From Pseudomonadota bacterium (GTDB lineage: Bacteria > Pseudomonadota > Gammaproteobacteria > Burkholderiales > Gallionellaceae): a stretch of 64,000 nt of DNA. Of this stretch, positions 1-9,408 are shown in pieces. Position 1 is the first letter of the stretch; every line of letters starts with the position of its first letter. The translations under genes were made by a program, and so were the position numbers. A model generated the notes under the pieces. The model saw nothing but the letters and a program-made list of their open reading frames with translations. It searched no databases and was not told the origin of the DNA. The stretch spans positions 32,500-96,499 of the forward strand of contig JAJZTF010000012.1 in assembly GCA_021821945.1 (NCBI GenBank), read 5' to 3'.

Positions 1-910
1 CGGCGTGGAGAGCTTACCCATCGTCCTGCCGGACGGCGAGAAATACAAGACTTCGGAGACGCTAAACCTGATCTATGACGCGCTTCTTGCGAGTCGCTGT
101 GAGAGAAAGACGCCGCTGATCGCGCTAGGCGGAGGCGTGATCGGCGACATGACGGGCTTTGCGGCCGCGACCTATCTGCGCGGCGTGCCTTTCATCCAGA
201 TACCCACGACACTGCTCTCGCAGGTCGATTCGTCGGTCGGCGGCAAGACCGGCATCAATCATCCCCTTGGCAAGAACATGATAGGCGCATTCTATCAGCC
301 AAGACTGGTGCTCGCCGACATCGGGACGCTGGACACATTGCCCGACAATGAGCTGTCGGCAGGACTGGCGGAGGTGATCAAATATGGCCTGATCCGCGAC
401 CTGCCCTTTCTCGAATGGCTTGAACAGAACATGGAAAAGCTGCTGGCGCGGGACAGGGATGCGCTGCAGCATGCGGTGTTGAGAAGCTGCGAGAACAAGG
501 CGGAGGTGGTGGCCGCTGACGAACGCGAGAGCGGGGAGCGCGCATTGCTGAATCTGGGCCATACCTTTGGCCATGCGATAGAGACCGGGATGGGCTATGG
601 CGTATGGCTGCACGGTGAAGCGGTCGCTGCAGGGACCGTCATGGCAGCCGAGCTGTCCAGCAGGCTTGGATGGCTGAGCGACAAGGATGTGGCCCGCGTG
701 CGCGCGCTGCTGCAGCGGGCAGGACTGCCGGTCGCATCCCCGGATCTCGGCATGGAGAAGTATCTGGAATACATGGGCCACGACAAGAAGGTGGAGGGGG
801 GAATGCTGCGCTTCGTGCTGCTAAGGCAGCTTGGAAAGGCGGAGCTGACGGGCGATGTGCCCCGCGATCTGATCGAGAAGACGATAGCTGCCTGCACGGG
901 AAAATCATGA
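1..910 (+). CDS. aroB: 3-dehydroquinate synthase, 5' end cut by the window
   Basis: Second step of the shikimate pathway: converts DAHP to 3-dehydroquinate with NAD+ and a divalent metal in the cytoplasm. The 301 visible residues carry the family blocks [22 protein letters not shown] and GAFYQP, followed by the three metal-ligand regions [19 protein letters not shown] and LHGEAV. Full-length AroB is about 360 residues, so roughly 60 N-terminal residues lie before the window. The GTG given by the ORF track at base 5 is an internal codon, not a start. The stop overlaps the dgt start (ATGA), so the two genes are probably cotranscribed. Confidence 0.97.
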   Translation, partial: GVESLPIVLPDGEKYKTSETLNLIYDALLASRCERKTPLIALGGGVIGDMTGFAAATYLRGVPFIQIPTTLLSQVDSSVGGKTGINHPLGKNMIGAFYQPRLVLADIGTLDTLPDNELSAGLAEVIKYGLIRDLPFLEWLEQNMEKLLARDRDALQHAVLRSCENKAEVVAADERESGERALLNLGHTFGHAIETGMGYGVWLHGEAVAAGTVMAAELSSRLGWLSDKDVARVRALLQRAGLPVASPDLGMEKYLEYMGHDKKVEGGMLRFVLLRQLGKAELTGDVPRDLIEKTIAACTGKS

Positions 911-2043
911 CTGGCCTTGCCGGATATGCGGTCGACGAGACCAATTCGCGCGGCAGGAGGTTTCCGGAAAAACCGCCGGAAGGCCGCAGCGAATTCCAGA
1001 GGGACAGGGACCGCATCATCCATTCGGGCGCTTTCCGCCGCCTGGAGTACAAGACACAGGTTTTCGTCAACCATGAAGGGGATCTCTTCAGGACGCGCCT
1101 GACCCACAGCATAGAAGTGGCGCAGATTGCGCGCTCGATTGCCCGCCACCTGCACCTCAACGAGGACCTGGCGGAGGCGATTTCCCTGGCGCACGACCTC
1201 GGCCATACGCCCTTCGGACATGCGGGGCAGGATGCGCTGAATGAATGCATGAAGGACTACGGGGGATTCGAGCACAACCTGCAGTCTGTCCGCGTAGTGG
1301 ATGTGCTGGAAGAGCGCTATGCGCAATTCGATGGCCTGAACCTGTGCTTTGAAACCAGGGAAGGCATACTCAAGCATTGCAGGCTGGAGAAGGCGGCTGA
1401 AATGGGCGAGCTTGGCGAGCGCTTCATCAGGAATCAGCGCCCGTCCCTCGAGGCCCAGATCGCCAATCTGGCCGACGAGATTGCCTACAACAACCACGAT
1501 GTGGATGACGGCCTGCGTTCCGGGCTGATCACGCTGGAGCAGCTCGAAGCCGTACCGCTGGTTGCAAGGCATCTCATGGATGTGCGCGCGGCCTATCCCG
1601 ATCTTTCCGGTCGCCGCGTGGTGCACGAGATGGTCCGGCGCATGATCAACACGCTGGTGACGGATCTGATACGCCAGAGCGCTGCCAACATCGAGGAGCA
1701 GGGACTCGAGACCCTGGATGACGTGAGATTTGCGCCGGCGCTGGTTGCATTCAGCGAGGAGCTGAACCGTGAACAGCGCGAGCTCAAGAAATTCCTGCAT
1801 CTGCACCTCTACAGGCATTACCGCGTGATGCGCATGAGCTCGAAGGCGCAGCGCATCGTTCGCGATCTGTTCGGCGTCTTCATGGATGACGTCAGGCTGT
1901 TGCCCACGCAGTTCCAGGCCAGCGCAAACGAGTCGCAGATGAACAGGGCAAGGGTGGTTGCCGATTACATCGCCGGCATGACCGACCGCTATGCGATCCG
2001 CGAGCACAGGCGCATCTTCGCGGTTGAAGAAGATCCTGTCTGA
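907..2043 (+). CDS. dgt: dGTP triphosphohydrolase-like HD-domain protein
   Basis: Predicted deoxynucleoside triphosphate triphosphohydrolase of the type 2 Dgt subfamily, 378 residues, acting on cytoplasmic dNTP pools. The HD metal site is visible: His67 in [10 protein letters not shown], His96-Asp97 in [12 protein letters not shown], and a downstream [11 protein letters not shown] block. I start it at the ATG overlapping the aroB stop (ATGA). The ORF track extends the frame to 670, but that part lies within aroB. It follows aroB in many betaproteobacteria. The exact substrate cannot be read from sequence, since several members of this subfamily act on more than dGTP. Confidence 0.93.
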   Translation: MTGLAGYAVDETNSRGRRFPEKPPEGRSEFQRDRDRIIHSGAFRRLEYKTQVFVNHEGDLFRTRLTHSIEVAQIARSIARHLHLNEDLAEAISLAHDLGHTPFGHAGQDALNECMKDYGGFEHNLQSVRVVDVLEERYAQFDGLNLCFETREGILKHCRLEKAAEMGELGERFIRNQRPSLEAQIANLADEIAYNNHDVDDGLRSGLITLEQLEAVPLVARHLMDVRAAYPDLSGRRVVHEMVRRMINTLVTDLIRQSAANIEEQGLETLDDVRFAPALVAFSEELNREQRELKKFLHLHLYRHYRVMRMSSKAQRIVRDLFGVFMDDVRLLPTQFQASANESQMNRARVVADYIAGMTDRYAIREHRRIFAVEEDPV

Positions 2044-2168
2044 ACGCGGCGCATGATGAAGGGCAGCCGGACGCCTGAGCCTTGAAGCCGCGAAAGAATT
2101 GCTGCTTAAATCGCGCTTTGGGTGTAAAGTCGCGCCCCAATTCCAGGGATGACTGAACAGGATACGAG

Positions 2169-4034
2169 ATGAGCGAGAACAAGCAGAGACTGCCCACGCT
2201 GGTGCTGGGCTCGATCGGCGTGGTGTTTGGCGATATCGGCACCAGCCCTCTATATGCGCTGCAGACAACTTTTACGGGGTCCTCGCCTCTGCCCGTGGTC
2301 GAGGCCAACATCCTTGGCGTGCTCTCGCTGATGTTCTGGACCATCATGCTTCTGGTGTCATTGAAGTATGTCACCATCATCATGCGCGCAGACAACCATG
2401 GCGAGGGAGGGTCGCTTGCCCTGCTCTCCATGGTCAGCGAACTGACATCGAAGAGCCCGAAAACCAAATGGTTCGTCACGTCCATAGGAGTGTTCGCGGC
2501 TGCGCTTTTCTTCGGCGACGGGATGATCACCCCGGCGATCTCGGTGCTTTCCGCGGTCGAGGGGCTGGATCTCGTTTCCCATCAATTCAAGGCTTACATA
2601 TTGCCGATCACCTTCGTCGTGCTGACCGGCCTTTTCATGCTGCAAAAGCGCGGCACGGCGACGGTCGGCATGGCGTTCGGGCCCATCATGATCCTTTGGT
2701 TTTCATGCATAGGCATTTTCGGCATCCATGCCATTCTGCAAAGCCCCCAGGTGCTGTGGGCGATCAATCCGTATCATGCATACCGTTTCATGGCGGCAGA
2801 CCCCTGGCTCGCATTTCTGGCGCTGGGCTCGGTGGTGCTCGCGATCACGGGCGGCGAGGCGCTGTATGCGGACATGGGGCACTTTGGAAAATACCCGATA
2901 AGGCTTGCATGGTTCGGCTTCGTGCTGCCGGCGCTGGTGCTCAATTATTTCGGCCAGGGCGCCTTGCTGCTGCACAACCCCAAGGCGATAGAGAATTCGT
3001 TCTATATGCTGGCGCCGGCCTGGGCGCTGGTGCCCATGGTGCTTTTGGCCACCGCAGCCACCGTGATCGCATCCCAGGCCGTGATCTCGGGCGCGTATTC
3101 CCTGGCAAACCAGTCGGTGCAGATGGGCTTCATGCCGAGGATAGAGGTGCGTCAGACTTCGGACAAGGCGCAGGGGCAGATCTATGTGCCCTTCACCAAC
3201 TGGGTGCTATACATTGCCGTCATCTATCTGGTCTTCACGTTCCAGAGCTCGAGCAACCTGGCTGCGGCCTATGGAATCGCGGTGACCGGAACGATGACGA
3301 TCACCACCGTGCTGATCACCTTCGTGATGGTGCTGTACTGGCGCTGGCCGCTGCTGTTGATCATCCCGCTGATCACCGTGCTGTTCACTGCGGACATGAC
3401 CTTCTTCGCGGCGAATGCGATGAAGATACCCCAGGGAGGATGGTTCCCGCTGGGGATAGCGGGGCTCTCGTTTACCGTGCTGACGACCTGGAAGCGGGGA
3501 AGGAAGCTTCTGTTCGACGAGATTTCCCGCCAGTCCGTGCCTATGCAGGTGATCCTCGATGATGCGGAAAACTTCACCCGGGTCGAGGGAACCGCAGTCT
3601 TTCTCACCAACGTCGGGGAAGGCGCGCCTTCCGCCCTGTTGCACAACATCAAGCACAACAAGGTGCTGCATGAGCGAAACATACTGCTCACCGTGATTGT
3701 CGAGGACAAGCCTTATGTCACCCAGGGCAACCGCTTGCTGATCAACGAGATGGGCAAGGGATTCTACAGGGTGAGAATCTTCTACGGCTTCATGGACAGG
3801 CCAGATCTGCCCGAGGCCTTGAACTCATGCGCGGCGCTGGGGCTGCCCTTTGACATGATGAGCACTTCCTTTTTCATATCCCGCGCGATGATCGTGTCCT
3901 CCGCGAATCCAGGCATGGTCAAGTGGCGGGAGAGGCTGTTTTTGGTGCTCTCCAAGAATGCGATGAATGCTGCGGACTTCTTCAAGATCCCGACCAACCG
4001 GGTGATCGAGATGGGGACGCGCATCGAGATATGA
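2169..4034 (+). CDS. kup: KUP-family potassium uptake protein
   Basis: Inner-membrane K+ transporter of the KUP/HAK/KT family, 621 residues, probably K+:H+ symport. The N-terminus has the family signature GSIGVVFGDIGTSPLYAL, followed by about 12 hydrophobic segments to near residue 440 and then a soluble C-terminal domain. An AGGA ribosome site lies 6 bases before the ATG. The 125-bp gap after dgt suggests its own promoter, but I see no convincing -35/-10 pair there. It converges on the diguanylate cyclase gene with 10 bp between the stops and no obvious terminator. Confidence 0.95.
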   Translation: MSENKQRLPTLVLGSIGVVFGDIGTSPLYALQTTFTGSSPLPVVEANILGVLSLMFWTIMLLVSLKYVTIIMRADNHGEGGSLALLSMVSELTSKSPKTKWFVTSIGVFAAALFFGDGMITPAISVLSAVEGLDLVSHQFKAYILPITFVVLTGLFMLQKRGTATVGMAFGPIMILWFSCIGIFGIHAILQSPQVLWAINPYHAYRFMAADPWLAFLALGSVVLAITGGEALYADMGHFGKYPIRLAWFGFVLPALVLNYFGQGALLLHNPKAIENSFYMLAPAWALVPMVLLATAATVIASQAVISGAYSLANQSVQMGFMPRIEVRQTSDKAQGQIYVPFTNWVLYIAVIYLVFTFQSSSNLAAAYGIAVTGTMTITTVLITFVMVLYWRWPLLLIIPLITVLFTADMTFFAANAMKIPQGGWFPLGIAGLSFTVLTTWKRGRKLLFDEISRQSVPMQVILDDAENFTRVEGTAVFLTNVGEGAPSALLHNIKHNKVLHERNILLTVIVEDKPYVTQGNRLLINEMGKGFYRVRIFYGFMDRPDLPEALNSCAALGLPFDMMSTSFFISRAMIVSSANPGMVKWRERLFLVLSKNAMNAADFFKIPTNRVIEMGTRIEI

Positions 4035-4044
4035 GGCCTTCTTC

Positions 4045-5850
4045 CTAGAATTCGAGCCTGGTCTGGTCGGTGCCGGGATGGTAAAGCCTCACCGCATTGC
4101 GGCCGCTGCGCTTTGCATCATACATCGCGAAGTCCGCGTTCTTGAGCAGCGTATCCTCGTCCAGGCCGTGTTCGGGGTACATGGAAACGCCGATGCTGCA
4201 GGAGATGGACAGTTTTCCGGCCGGGGAATCAAAAGGCTGGCAGAGCATGTGACGTATCTTGTCGGCCACGATGGCTGCCTGCTGCTCTGATTCCACGGAG
4301 GGCAGGAGCACGATGAATTCATCCCCGCCAAGACGCGATACCGTGTCCGATTCGCGTATGGAGTCATGAATCCGTTTTGCGGCCTCCATCAGAAGCAGGT
4401 CGCCTATGGCATGGCCGTGAATGTCGTTGATCGGTTTGAATTCGTCGAGATCGATGAACATCAGCGATACGTGCGATTTCTCGCGCCTTGCCGAAGCCAG
4501 CGCCTGGGCGATTCTGTCGCTTAGCAGCTGGCGGTTGGGCAGGCCGGTCAATGCATCGTGCTTGGCGAGCCTCGTGAGCGCATCGTTCGCATCCTGCAGT
4601 TGCCGCGTGCGCTCCTCTATCTTGTCTTCCAGTGTGGCATTGATTTCATTGATTTCCGCTATCTTCTGGTGGATGGCGTTGTTCATGCTGATGAAGCTTC
4701 CCGTGAGTTCGCCCAGTTCGTCGCCGCGATGTTCGCGCATCAGGTCGAGCTCCTGGCCTAGCGTCTGTTTTCCGCTTGCGACATCCTTGAAGATTTTGCT
4801 GAGCAAGGTAAGCGGGCGGGATATGGAATTGGCCAGATACCAGGCAAGCGGGAACACGATCAGCAGGCTTGCCAGGGAAATCATGAAAAGGATGCGCACC
4901 ATCTCGAGTATGTTGCCGTGGACGGTTGCGTCGGACTGCAGCGCCGCGATCGTGCCGACGAGATGATCGCCGGTGTAGAGCGGGATCAGGATCTGCTGGA
5001 AACGCTCATCGCCTATCGATATCGTGTTGGAGGCGGATGAGCTTCTGCTCGCGCCTGTCCAGTCGGGTTTCCGGTAGGCGGGCAGGTTGCCGCTGCTGTA
5101 GCCGCTTGCCGTGAAAAGATTGATCCTGATGTCGGTCAGGCGGCCGATGTAGTCTACGAAATCGCGATCGAGCGACTGCACCATCTCGATCGTGCCGAGC
5201 CGTCCGGTTTGCGTATTTCCGGAGGCGGGGTCCAGGGTTTCTCCCATGATAGGGACGATGTCCTTTATGGCAAGCGAATTCCCGACGACCGCATATTGCA
5301 CGCCGTCAGGCTGTGCCGGATTCAGTTTCATGCTCAGGCCGGGAATGCTGTCTGTCTTTTGCAGATCCTTCTGGATCAGTTCCTCACCTGTCTTCACCGG
5401 CGAGGCCAGGATATGAGACCTGTCGACAAACCCTGCAAGATTGCTTTTAAAGGATGAGAAGGCGAGCAGATTGCCCTTTCCGTCATAGATCGCGATTTGC
5501 GTGAGCTTGGCCACCCTGCCTATCCTGTTGATGTCCGTGACCAGTTGCTGGTAGGTGTTGAACAGGATGTCGCGGTTCGTGTCCAGCTCGGCGTACTGTC
5601 CGAGATACCAGATCGTCGAACCTAGATTCTTCTGGTCAGCGAGCTGCTTCGATGCATCCATCATCATGACCTTGCGGTCGTTCAGGTTGTCCGTGATGAT
5701 CTTTCTGGCCCTTTCCAGCAGCGCCCTTGATTGGTCGTGGTATTGTCGGCTGATCACGACGGATACCGCGATCATGGAGGTGGATGTCATCACGAGGCTG
5801 ATCAGGAATGCGCCCAGGAGCAGTTTGTATTTGAGGGGCGGAAATTTCAT
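4045..5850 (-). CDS. membrane-bound diguanylate cyclase (sensor-HAMP-GGDEF)
   Basis: Predicted to make cyclic di-GMP from two GTP in response to a periplasmic signal. Order over 601 residues: membrane segment 8-33, a large periplasmic region of about 280 residues, second membrane segment about 316-342, HAMP about 343-398, a charged coiled coil 395-425, then the GGDEF domain. The active site RLGGDEF (about 507-512) is intact and is preceded at five residues by RESD, which fits the RxxD product-inhibition site. There is no EAL domain. The start overlaps the stop of the upstream TorT-like gene (ATGA), so the periplasmic binding protein may feed signals to this enzyme. Confidence 0.93.
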   Translation of the reverse strand: MKFPPLKYKLLLGAFLISLVMTSTSMIAVSVVISRQYHDQSRALLERARKIITDNLNDRKVMMMDASKQLADQKNLGSTIWYLGQYAELDTNRDILFNTYQQLVTDINRIGRVAKLTQIAIYDGKGNLLAFSSFKSNLAGFVDRSHILASPVKTGEELIQKDLQKTDSIPGLSMKLNPAQPDGVQYAVVGNSLAIKDIVPIMGETLDPASGNTQTGRLGTIEMVQSLDRDFVDYIGRLTDIRINLFTASGYSSGNLPAYRKPDWTGASRSSSASNTISIGDERFQQILIPLYTGDHLVGTIAALQSDATVHGNILEMVRILFMISLASLLIVFPLAWYLANSISRPLTLLSKIFKDVASGKQTLGQELDLMREHRGDELGELTGSFISMNNAIHQKIAEINEINATLEDKIEERTRQLQDANDALTRLAKHDALTGLPNRQLLSDRIAQALASARREKSHVSLMFIDLDEFKPINDIHGHAIGDLLLMEAAKRIHDSIRESDTVSRLGGDEFIVLLPSVESEQQAAIVADKIRHMLCQPFDSPAGKLSISCSIGVSMYPEHGLDEDTLLKNADFAMYDAKRSGRNAVRLYHPGTDQTRLEF

Positions 5851-6968
5851 TGCCTGTCCGGATGGAAGGAGAGCACGGGATCGTAATGCGCCGGTGCGAT
5901 GGAGCTTTCGAAATCGTAGGTGGCAAGGTTTTTCCGATCGAGCAGGCCGAGCCTGACCAGGATGGTGTCAGGCAGTTTGGGGCCCCTGCCTTCGAGGTAA
6001 TTCACTGCGGCATCGGTGACTATGCGCGCCTGGCTCACGCCCTTTGTATCGGCCGCCGCCTTGATGTACCCCTTCCGGATCTGGTCGGCGATTTCCCTCG
6101 TGAGATCATATGCGACGATGCTGACCCTGTTCTCGAGCCCAGCCATCCTGACCGGCAAGACTGCCGCAGGCGCGCAGCCGGTGCAGCCCAGGATGTAATC
6201 AAGCTTCTTCCCGTGCTCTGCAAGCACCTGGCCGGCCAGCCTGGATTGTTCGACGAGGTCGCTGTCTCCATAAAGGATGCTCACGATCCTGACCTTGATC
6301 GGTGCGCGATTGGCGGCTTCCTGGCTTCCCTCCACCTCACCCTTCACCCAGCCGGCATCGGCAGGACCCGGGAGCAGGGCGACGTTCACCGACTTCAAGC
6401 CGCGCCTCGTTGCGTCCCTGATCACCCATTGCATCGCGGTGCTTCCCATGCCCTTCAGCGATGAAGTCACCTTGAGGGTCAGCTTGTCGCTGGTGCTGTC
6501 GTTGGCGAGCTCAAAAACAGGGATGCCCCGTGCCCGGGCGCGGGCTATGGACGAATTGTTGGCGGTATGGCTGATCGGCGAGATGACGATCGCATCGTAT
6601 TTCTTCGCGATGGCCAGATCCATGGCGTGCAGCTGGCCAATCAGGTCGTCGTATCCGTCGGATGGCAGGATGTCGACCGAGATGCCGAGCCTCCTTGCCT
6701 CGCTGATCACCCCGTAATCGCATCCGACCCAGTAGGGATCCTTGAGGTGCGGGAAGAGGAATGCAATTTTCCATGGCTTGCTTGCCGGAGCCGCCATCGG
6801 GAATTTTTCTTCGATCGCCCTATCCCTGGCGAGCGCTTCGTCCGCCGATTTATAGCTTCCGGGAGGGGAATAAATCGCGGTGACCGGTATCGGGTCAAAT
6901 CCAAATGCGGGAGATGCCGCATTGAGCAGCACCGCGCAACAGATGATTTGTAAGTTCCTGACTGGCAT
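5847..6968 (-). CDS. TorT-like periplasmic binding protein
   Basis: Predicted secreted type I periplasmic ligand-binding protein of 373 residues, resembling TorT of the TMAO-sensing TorTSR system and sugar-binding proteins. A short signal peptide (MPVRNLQIICCAVLLNAASP) is followed by a KIAFLFPHLKDPYWVGCDYG block typical of the first beta-strand and ligand loop, then the repeating alpha/beta lobes (VISPISHTANN, ILGCTGCAPAAVLP). No TMAO reductase or TorS/TorR gene is near. It is the first gene of a two-gene unit with the diguanylate cyclase. The ligand is unknown and the TorT name describes fold similarity only. Confidence 0.82.
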   Translation of the reverse strand: MPVRNLQIICCAVLLNAASPAFGFDPIPVTAIYSPPGSYKSADEALARDRAIEEKFPMAAPASKPWKIAFLFPHLKDPYWVGCDYGVISEARRLGISVDILPSDGYDDLIGQLHAMDLAIAKKYDAIVISPISHTANNSSIARARARGIPVFELANDSTSDKLTLKVTSSLKGMGSTAMQWVIRDATRRGLKSVNVALLPGPADAGWVKGEVEGSQEAANRAPIKVRIVSILYGDSDLVEQSRLAGQVLAEHGKKLDYILGCTGCAPAAVLPVRMAGLENRVSIVAYDLTREIADQIRKGYIKAAADTKGVSQARIVTDAAVNYLEGRGPKLPDTILVRLGLLDRKNLATYDFESSIAPAHYDPVLSFHPDRQ

Positions 6969-7085
6969 ATCGTTTCAACTTGCTGTTCCTGTATTTTTGT
7001 TTCAGCCATTCCGATAGCCGTGAAGCGATATTAAACATATTCCGGCCCGGATACAACGCGAATTTGCCGCCTTCTTGCAAAGCCG

Positions 7086-7113
7086 ATGACAGGCCGTTCC
7101 AACAGGCTATAAT
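7086..7113 (+). promoter_or_regulatory. sigma70-type promoter of the PsiF-repeat gene
   Basis: ATGACA (7086-7091), a 16-bp spacer and a perfect TATAAT (7108-7113). It lies in the 217-bp divergent gap between the TorT-like gene and the psiF-like gene and would give a leader of about 65 nt. The GCTATAAT context recurs before carA, asmA and kdsD in this window. Confidence 0.6.
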
Positions 7114-7185
7114 GGGCGCGTTTTGGCATGCGGCTGAAACATCCCAACCCGGTGGGATAAAACCAACTCAATTGTGGAGAAACTC

Positions 7186-7497
7186 ATGAATAAAGTGATT
7201 GCATTGGCTTTTTTGGGAATTTCTGTCGCACTGTCCGCGCCTGCGTTCGCAGGATCCCAGCAGGAGAAGATGAAGGGCTGCAATGCCGAGGCCAAGGGAA
7301 TGAAGGGGGAGGAGAGGCGCGCCTTCATGAGCAAGTGCCTGAAGAAGGATTATGTGCTGAAGTCTGACGCCGCTGCGGCATCCGCAGCGCCGGCAAAGCA
7401 GCAGGACAAGATGAAGACCTGCAATGCGGATGCGAAGACCAAGGGGCTGAAGGGGGATGAACGCAAGGCATTCATGAAGGACTGCCTGAAGAAGTGA
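7186..7497 (+). CDS. secreted protein with two PsiF repeats
   Basis: A 103-residue exported protein of unknown biochemical role, in the family of PsiF, a phosphate-starvation-inducible protein. After a signal peptide ending near APAFA come two copies of a roughly 30-residue unit, QEKMKGCNAEAK...CLKK and QDKMKTCNADAK...CLKK, joined by an Ala-rich linker. Each unit has two cysteines about 20 residues apart, plausibly disulfide-bonded in the periplasm. I take the ATG at 7186, with GGAG 6 bases upstream, rather than the GTG at 7174 in the ORF track. It is a single-gene unit with its own promoter and a strong hairpin after it. Confidence 0.85.
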   Translation: MNKVIALAFLGISVALSAPAFAGSQQEKMKGCNAEAKGMKGEERRAFMSKCLKKDYVLKSDAAAASAAPAKQQDKMKTCNADAKTKGLKGDERKAFMKDCLKK

Positions 7498-7509
7498 TGC
7501 CTCTTTGAG

Positions 7510-7537
7510 CCGGGAAGGGCGTTTTCGCCCTTCCCGG
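7510..7537. terminator. strong hairpin between convergent genes
   Basis: A perfect 12-bp stem (CCGGGAAGGGCG) with a TTTT loop sits between the PsiF gene stop (7497) and the stop of the reverse-strand gene (7539). It is symmetric, so it could end transcripts from both sides. Neither side has a clean U-tract, so it may act as a 3' end stabiliser rather than a classical intrinsic terminator. Confidence 0.6.
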
Positions 7538-7538
7538 A

Positions 7539-8060
7539 CTAATCCAGCAATTCCTGTATCCGCAGGTTTGCGTCCTGCAGTTTCTTGAAGAGCGCGATCA
7601 GCAGCGCCTTGTCCATGTAATCCTTTGCCTTCGCGTCGCTGCGCAGGATTTCGATGCCGGTCTTGTCGAGTTCGGCTGCGACCACTTGATCGTCGGCGAT
7701 GACCGTCGCGGAGCGGGAGATCTTGTCGTTGCTAAAGAATGCGCCTTCCCCTATGCATTCCCCGCTGACGATGTTTCCTACCTCTTTTTCGTTGCAATAG
7801 GCTGTCGTTGTGCCCAGGAGCACCACATAGAAGGTGTCGGTCGGCTCCTTCTCGCGCGTCAGCCTGTCGCCGGCTGAAAAACTGCGGATCCTGACCAGCT
7901 TCGAGATGGATTCCAGATATTCGTTCGGGATGGGATCGAAGAAGGAGCATTTGCGCAGCTCCAGGAAGCGTTCCTTGGAGTCCTCCAGCTGTCTGATGAA
8001 GCTGGCAAGGCTCGTCTCAATGTCGTCTGTCTCGTCCATGTTCCCGCCCGGGTGAGTCAT
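7539..8060 (-). CDS. cyclic nucleotide-binding domain protein
   Basis: A stand-alone cNMP-binding-fold protein of about 173 residues with no DNA-binding or catalytic domain visible. The beta-roll runs from about FFDPIPNEYLESISKLVRIRS through the SAGDRLTREKEPTDTFYVVLLG and GECIGEGAFFSNDKISRSATV blocks, the last resembling the phosphate-binding cassette. A helical C-terminus follows (ALFKKLQDANLRIQELL). The start is uncertain: the ATG at 8060 and the ATG at 8039 both lack a good ribosome site, and the ORF track start at 8123 is less likely. The ligand and partner are unknown. Confidence 0.78.
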   Translation of the reverse strand: MTHPGGNMDETDDIETSLASFIRQLEDSKERFLELRKCSFFDPIPNEYLESISKLVRIRSFSAGDRLTREKEPTDTFYVVLLGTTTAYCNEKEVGNIVSGECIGEGAFFSNDKISRSATVIADDQVVAAELDKTGIEILRSDAKAKDYMDKALLIALFKKLQDANLRIQELLD

Positions 8061-8162
8061 GAAAGCGCGCGAATCGGATTGGCCGGCACACGCGCATGCC
8101 TTTCGCAGAGCGAAACTTATCACAAGCCTGGCGCCGTGTCTTGCGGCGAAAACGGCTCCGGT

Positions 8163-8191
8163 TTGATGAGGCCTCCCTAATCCGCTATAAT
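8163..8191 (+). promoter_or_regulatory. carAB promoter
   Basis: TTGATG (8163-8168), a 17-bp spacer and TATAAT (8186-8191). This is the best-matched sigma70 promoter among the biosynthetic genes here. The predicted start near 8198 gives a leader of about 63 nt before the carA GTG. It lies inside the upstream part of the ORF-track carA frame, which argues against that longer start. Confidence 0.75.
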
Positions 8192-8205
8192 GTGCAGCGA
8201 TCTTT

Positions 8206-8232
8206 GCGGGTTGAGCTCACGGTTCTTCCCGC
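8206..8232 (+). promoter_or_regulatory. possible stem-loop in the carA leader
   Basis: GCGGG (8206-8210) can pair with CCCGC (8228-8232) across a 17-nt loop and is followed by TTCTTTAT. The stem is short, so a role as a pyrimidine-responsive element is only a possibility. Confidence 0.25.
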
Positions 8233-8260
8233 TTCTTTATGTCTATCTTGGGAGCTTCTG

Positions 8261-9394
8261 GTGACGCAAACGAATCCTGCCATACTTGTGTTAGCCGATG
8301 GGACGGTGTTTCGTGGCGTGGCCATAGGCGCTGCCGGCAGCAGCGTGGGCGAAGTGGTCTTCAACACCGCGATGACGGGATATCAGGAGATACTCACAGA
8401 CCCTTCCTATTGCCGCCAGATCGTCACGCTGACCTATCCGCACATAGGCAATGTCGGCACGAACGGCGAGGATGTCGAATCCCGCCAGGTTTTCGCAAGC
8501 GGCCTTGTCATCCGCGATCATTCGCTTGTGATGAGCAGCTGGCGCGGGCAGAAGCCTCTTTCGGATTATCTCAGGGACAACAACGTGGTGGCGATCGCCG
8601 GCATAGACACGCGTCGTCTTACGCGCATATTGCGCGAAAAGGGTTCGCAAAACGGCTGCATCGCGACCGGAGAAAACGTGGAGGCGGCGCTCGAAGCCGC
8701 TCGCGGCTTTGCAGGGTTGGCCGGCATGGATCTGGCAAAGGAAGTGAGCTGCGACAGGCCCTATGAATGGGTTGAGACCGAGTGGAATCTCGGTTCCGGC
8801 TATGCGGCCCAGAAAGCTGCCGAATTCCATGTCGTGGCATACGACTTCGGCGTGAAGCGCAACATCCTGCGCATGCTTGCATCGCGCGGCTGCAGGATCA
8901 CCGTGGTGCCGGCGCAGACGCCGGCCAGGGAAGTGCTGGCAATGAAGCCTGATGGCATATTCCTCTCGAACGGCCCGGGAGATCCCGAGCCTTGCGATTA
9001 TGCGATCTCGGCGACCCGGGAGATATTGGCGACGGACATCCCGCTTTTCGGCATCTGTCTTGGTCATCAGATCATGGGGCTGGCGGTGGGCGCGAAGACG
9101 GTGAAGATGAAGTTCGGCCACCGCGGCGCAAACCATCCCGTGCAGGATCTGGCCAGCCGCCGCGTGATGATCACGAGCCAGAATCACGGCTTTGCGGTGG
9201 ATGCCGCGACATTGCCATCGCACGCGCGCGCAACGCATGTCTCGCTGTTCGACGGGACGCTTCAGGGTTTCGAGCTGGCAGACAAGCCCGCATTCTGTTT
9301 CCAGGGGCATCCCGAGGCGAGCCCCGGACCGCACGACGTGGACGGACTGTTCGATAAATTTGTTGAAAAGATGAAAGGAGCAGGTAGCCGGTAG
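8261..9394 (+). CDS. carA: carbamoyl-phosphate synthase, small (glutaminase) subunit
   Basis: Hydrolyses glutamine and channels ammonia to CarB for carbamoyl phosphate, feeding arginine and pyrimidine synthesis. 377 residues. An N-terminal CPSase small-chain domain ([29 protein letters not shown]) is followed by a class I glutamine amidotransferase domain with the nucleophile Cys in [12 protein letters not shown] and the His/Glu pair in [11 protein letters not shown] choose the GTG at 8261 because a GGGAG ribosome site sits 6 bases upstream and the protein then begins like known CarA. carB follows after 14 bp. Confidence 0.96.
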   Translation: MTQTNPAILVLADGTVFRGVAIGAAGSSVGEVVFNTAMTGYQEILTDPSYCRQIVTLTYPHIGNVGTNGEDVESRQVFASGLVIRDHSLVMSSWRGQKPLSDYLRDNNVVAIAGIDTRRLTRILREKGSQNGCIATGENVEAALEAARGFAGLAGMDLAKEVSCDRPYEWVETEWNLGSGYAAQKAAEFHVVAYDFGVKRNILRMLASRGCRITVVPAQTPAREVLAMKPDGIFLSNGPGDPEPCDYAISATREILATDIPLFGICLGHQIMGLAVGAKTVKMKFGHRGANHPVQDLASRRVMITSQNHGFAVDAATLPSHARATHVSLFDGTLQGFELADKPAFCFQGHPEASPGPHDVDGLFDKFVEKMKGAGSR

Positions 9395-9408
9395 CACGCT
9401 ACAGTCCT

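Noticed and set aside
595-2268. 557-codon reverse-strand ORF opposite aroB and dgt
   Set aside because: Shadow frame covering two conserved genes, with composition typical of antisense translation.
7086-7092. Pho box before the PsiF-repeat gene
   Set aside because: There is only one half-site (ATGACAG, the complement of CTGTCAT), in the reverse orientation and overlapping the -35, with no second repeat at the required spacing.
8096-8260. N-terminal extension of carA
   Set aside because: The extension would contain the TTGATG-N17-TATAAT promoter, and the GTG at 8261 has a well-placed GGGAG and gives a normal CarA start.
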